64,000 nt of DNA from Aquabacter cavernae (GTDB taxonomy: Bacteria > Pseudomonadota > Alphaproteobacteria > Rhizobiales > Xanthobacteraceae): the NCBI RefSeq assembly GCF_003993795.1, contig NZ_RWKV01000011.1:1-64000 (forward strand), written 5' to 3'. The notes beneath the pieces were generated by a model that saw nothing but the letters and a program-made list of their open reading frames with translations, searched no databases and was not told the origin of the DNA. A program made the position numbers and the translations under genes. This document shows, in pieces, positions 61,839-64,000 of this stretch (its first letter is position 1; every line of letters begins with the position of its first letter).

Positions 61839-62588
61839 TCAAAGCGGCAGGGCGCGCACCAGCGTGTTGGCGCCCAGCAGCGCGAGCGCCGCGAAGAATC
61901 CGGCGCGGAAGGTGGCCTGCGACACCGCCAGCCGCAGCCGCTTGCCCAGCTCCATGCCGATGAAGGCCGGAACCAGCGCGCCCGCCGAGGCCAGCGCCAC
62001 GCGCGCATCGCTCAGCGCCGTGAAGTCCATGGACAGGGTCACGGCGAGGGCGAAGGTGGAGAGCGTGAAGTCGAGGCCCAGCGCCTGCACCAGGTCTTCC
62101 CGGTCCAGATCCAACGACTGGAGATAAGGCGCCACGGGCATCACCGTCACGCCCGTCGTGCCCGTGAGGATGCCGGACGCCAGGCCCATGACCGGCGACA
62201 GCCACCGCTCCAGGCGCGCGGGGGTGTGGAATTGCAGCTTGGCGAGGCCGAACAGGCCATAGACCAGCAGCGTCGCGCCCAGCAGAGCGGGAGCGAAATG
62301 GGAGTCCAGCCCGCCCAAGGTCCACGCGCCAGCCAAAGTGCCCAGGATGGTGAACACGCCCAGCAGCCAGAAGCGGCGCAGCACGGCGCCGCGCCGGGGG
62401 CCGGTGGCGAACTGGATCACATTGGTGAGGATGGCCGGCACGATGAGCAGCGCCGCCGCATCCGCCGGGGCCATGAGCAGGCTCAGAAGGCCCATGCCGA
62501 GCGTGGGCAGGCCCATGCCGGTGGCGCCTTTCACGGCGCCCGCCAGCACGAAGATCACGATGATGGCGAGGATGAAGGTGAGTGTCAT
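61839..62588 (-). CDS. TSUP family transporter (TauE/SafE)
   Basis: The 249-residue membrane protein has about eight hydrophobic segments in two TauE/SafE repeats (GAVKGATGMGLPTLGMG near the start; MGLASGILTGTTGVTVMPVAPY in the second half). Members export sulfite, sulfoacetate or other organosulfur anions or import related anions. It is divergent from a LysR regulator with a palindromic operator candidate between them, so that regulator probably controls it. The substrate is unknown. Confidence 0.9.
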   Translation of the reverse strand: MTLTFILAIIVIFVLAGAVKGATGMGLPTLGMGLLSLLMAPADAAALLIVPAILTNVIQFATGPRRGAVLRRFWLLGVFTILGTLAGAWTLGGLDSHFAPALLGATLLVYGLFGLAKLQFHTPARLERWLSPVMGLASGILTGTTGVTVMPVAPYLQSLDLDREDLVQALGLDFTLSTFALAVTLSMDFTALSDARVALASAGALVPAFIGMELGKRLRLAVSQATFRAGFFAALALLGANTLVRALPL

Positions 62589-62641
62589 GGCCCGACACTG
62601 TCCTTCGTCCCTGCCTACTGCAATGCGGAAGTTCCGGGGTT

Positions 62642-62664
62642 ATCCTTCGTCGCAGACGAAGGAT
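62642..62664. promoter_or_regulatory. LysR-type operator candidate
   Basis: ATCCTTCGTC (62642-62651) and GACGAAGGAT (62655-62664) form a perfect 10-bp palindrome with a 3-base centre. It contains a T-N11-A pattern, the hallmark of LysR-family binding sites, between the divergent TSUP and LysR genes. Confidence 0.72.
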
Positions 62665-62671
62665 GAAGATG

Positions 62672-63562
62672 ATGCGGTTCGATCTGGTGGATCTGCGCCT
62701 GTTCCTCGCCATCCTTGAGGCGGGCAGCATCACGGCGGGGGCGGCGCGCGCCCATCTGGCGCTGGCTTCCGCCAGCGCGCGGGTGCAGGCGCTGGAGGCG
62801 CAGGTGGGCGTGCCGCTGCTGGTGCGCGCCCGCTCCGGCGCCCGGCCGACGCCGGCGGGGGAGGCGCTGGGCCATCATGCCCGGCTCCTGCTCCAGCAGG
62901 CCGAGCGCATGCAGGGGGAGCTGGCCCGCTTCGGCAAGGGGCTGAAGGGGCATTTGCGGCTGTGGAGCAATACGGCGGCGCTCAGCGCCCATCTGCCGGC
63001 GGACCTCGCCGCCTTCCTCGCGCGCCATCCCGATATCGACGCGGACCTTGAGGAGCGGCCGAGCGCGGCCATCGCCCGTGCCTTGCGCGAAGGGCTGATT
63101 CATATGGGCGTCCTCTCCCATGCGGCGGGGCTCGCCGGGCTGGACTGGCGCCCCTATGGGGAGGACCGTCTCGTGGCGCTGCTGCCCGCCGGGCATGGGC
63201 TTGCGGCGCGCGGGGCGCTCAGCTTCGCGGATCTGGCGGGGGAGCCGTTCGTCGGGCTCGCGCCGGGCATCGCGCTTCAGGAGATGGTGAGCGGGGAGGC
63301 GGCGCGCATGGGGCTGACGCTGAAGATGCGGGTGCGCGTCACCAGTTTTCCCGCGCTCGCCGAGATAGTGGCGGCCGGCGTGGGCGTGGCGGTGCTGCCC
63401 CACACCGAGCATCTGCGCCTGCCGCCGAGCCTCGCGCTGGAGGCGCGGCCGCTGGAGGATGGCTGGGCGCGGCGGCGTCTGGTGATCGCCACGCGGGAGG
63501 CGGCGGCCTTGCCGCCCTTCGCCCGCGCGGCGCTGGATGCCCTGTCGGACGCGGCCCGCTGA
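62672..63562 (+). CDS. LysR-type transcriptional regulator
   Basis: A 296-residue regulator with the helix-turn-helix near the N-terminus (about 5-62, FLAILEAGSITAGAARAHLA) and a standard effector domain. Three clustered ATGs (62663, 62669, 62672) are in frame; 62672 has GAAGGA 8 bases upstream and leaves the operator palindrome (62642-62664) outside the coding region. It is divergent from the TSUP transporter and probably controls it. The protein resembles regulators that act on their divergent neighbour. The effector is unknown. Confidence 0.88.
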   Translation: MRFDLVDLRLFLAILEAGSITAGAARAHLALASASARVQALEAQVGVPLLVRARSGARPTPAGEALGHHARLLLQQAERMQGELARFGKGLKGHLRLWSNTAALSAHLPADLAAFLARHPDIDADLEERPSAAIARALREGLIHMGVLSHAAGLAGLDWRPYGEDRLVALLPAGHGLAARGALSFADLAGEPFVGLAPGIALQEMVSGEAARMGLTLKMRVRVTSFPALAEIVAAGVGVAVLPHTEHLRLPPSLALEARPLEDGWARRRLVIATREAAALPPFARAALDALSDAAR

Positions 63563-63575
63563 AGGCGCGCGGGAT

Positions 63576-63688
63576 AAAGCCCGCGCGGCGCTTGAGCGAA
63601 GGGGCCCGGCTCCGGTCGAAGACCTGGGCCCATGGCCCCAAAGCCCGCGCGGCGCTTGAGCGAAGGGGCCCGGCTCCGGTCGAAGACC
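63576..63688. repeat. Tandem 49-bp REP-like repeat
   Basis: Two identical 49-base copies (63576-63624 and 63640-63688) have a 64-base period. Each starts AAAGCCCGCGCGGCGCTTGA and ends with CCGGTCGAAGACC; the second extends to the full CCGGTC-GAA-GACCGG hairpin. The same element is at 31591 and, shortened, at 35634. It fills the gap between the convergent LysR and hisS ends. Confidence 0.88.
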
Positions 63689-63701
63689 GGGGCCGTCCTG
63701 C

Positions 63702-64000
63702 TCAGTCGGCAAGGCCGAGGGTCGGGGCCGCGCGCCGCTCCAGGATCTCCCGGATCGTGTCCACCAGATCTTCTTCCTTCACGGCCAGCTGGGCGGGGCG
63801 GGCGGCGCGGTATTCCGCATTGTCGGCGATCCCCGCCGCGATGCGCGCGCCTTCCACCAGGTCCTTCACCTGGACCATGCCCTCGGCCTTTTCATTGGAG
63901 CCCTGGATCACCACGGCGGGGGCATTGCGCTTGTCGGCATATTTCATCTGGGCCTTCATGCCCGAGCCGCCCAGATACATCTCCGCGCGGATGCCGTTGG
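63702..64000 (-). CDS. hisS: Histidyl-tRNA synthetase, C-terminal part (window edge)
   Basis: Only the last 98 or so residues are visible; the gene continues beyond the window. The sequence contains [38 protein letters not shown] and VEGARIAAG, the end of the anticodon-binding domain of HisRS. It charges tRNA-His. It converges with the LysR gene across the tandem repeat. Confidence 0.9.
   Translation of the reverse strand, partial: NGIRAEMYLGGSGMKAQMKYADKRNAPAVVIQGSNEKAEGMVQVKDLVEGARIAAGIADNAEYRAARPAQLAVKEEDLVDTIREILERRAAPTLGLAD

Overview
The window is GC-rich, gene-dense chromosomal DNA from an alphaproteobacterium, most likely of the order Hyphomicrobiales (Rhizobiales). Xanthobacteraceae is my best guess at family level; that is an inference from gene content, not a database match. 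The main evidence is a circularly permuted two-piece tmRNA with tag ANDNYAPVAQAA next to an alpha-type sspB, a haem-motif Irr regulator, a class I lysyl-tRNA synthetase, a DUF4167 protein beside prmC-prfA, and a GAF-type PtsP next to lysC. I see no rRNA, CRISPR array, insertion sequence or prophage. About 64 protein genes, one tRNA and one tmRNA are supported.

Layout. 1-2.4 kb: a repeat-rich leader, a LysR regulator and, on the minus strand, the DUF4167 protein. 2.9-8.5 kb (minus): ptsP-prfA-prmC with lysC upstream. 8.8-12.1 kb: a 2-hydroxyacid dehydrogenase, a secreted SH3 protein, a siderophore-interacting reductase and irr. 12.3-17.1 kb: dsbB, an HNH nuclease, an esterase with an AlkA-like glycosylase, GluQ-RS, and an AEC transporter with a small ACT-like protein. 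17.3-22.0 kb: a small membrane protein, a Sco1 copper chaperone, a GT2 glycosyltransferase, a periplasmic solute-binding protein, and a TetR regulator divergent from a 68-residue membrane protein. 22.2-28.8 kb: lysK, a 1-Cys peroxiredoxin, a MATE exporter, an FAD monooxygenase and a TPR-methyltransferase. 28.9-31.6 kb: a DNA ligase with its associated nuclease. 31.7-35.6 kb: an S24 repressor, DUF952, a phosphatase, an HD hydrolase, a Nudix protein and a MoeB-like enzyme. 35.7-38.6 kb: aroK-aroB divergent from a small membrane protein and xerD.

38.7-41.6 kb: ssrA, sspB, an amine oxidase and folA. 41.7-47.2 kb (minus): a 1321-residue AsmA-like protein and a GlcD/Dld-type flavoprotein. 47.4-51.8 kb: a thioesterase, a 57-residue protein behind a dyad-rich leader, and an AaeB/AaeX/AaeA-like efflux set. 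51.8-56.3 kb: oxyR divergent from katG, and a choloylglycine-hydrolase-family enzyme. 56.6-59.7 kb: tRNA-Glu(CUC), the YggS PLP protein, a diguanylate cyclase and a Nudix protein. 59.8-64 kb: acetoacetate decarboxylase with a patatin, a TauE/SafE transporter divergent from a LysR regulator, and the 3' end of hisS.

Themes. Oxidative-stress functions recur (OxyR-KatG, 1-Cys peroxiredoxin, DsbB), as do iron functions (Irr and the siderophore reductase, convergent). Trans-translation RNA and the tag-recognising adaptor sit side by side. The least-explained sequence is non-coding. One dispersed repeat family (core GGATCGCGCTCTA) lies in front of genes. A second (core AGCCCGCGCGGCG with a CCGGTC-GAA-GACCGG hairpin) lies only between convergent gene ends. 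Several dyads also look like regulator targets. I found no clear-cut new multi-gene system; the best candidates for unexplained biology are these repeat families, the dyad-rich leader of the 57-residue gene, and several small membrane proteins.
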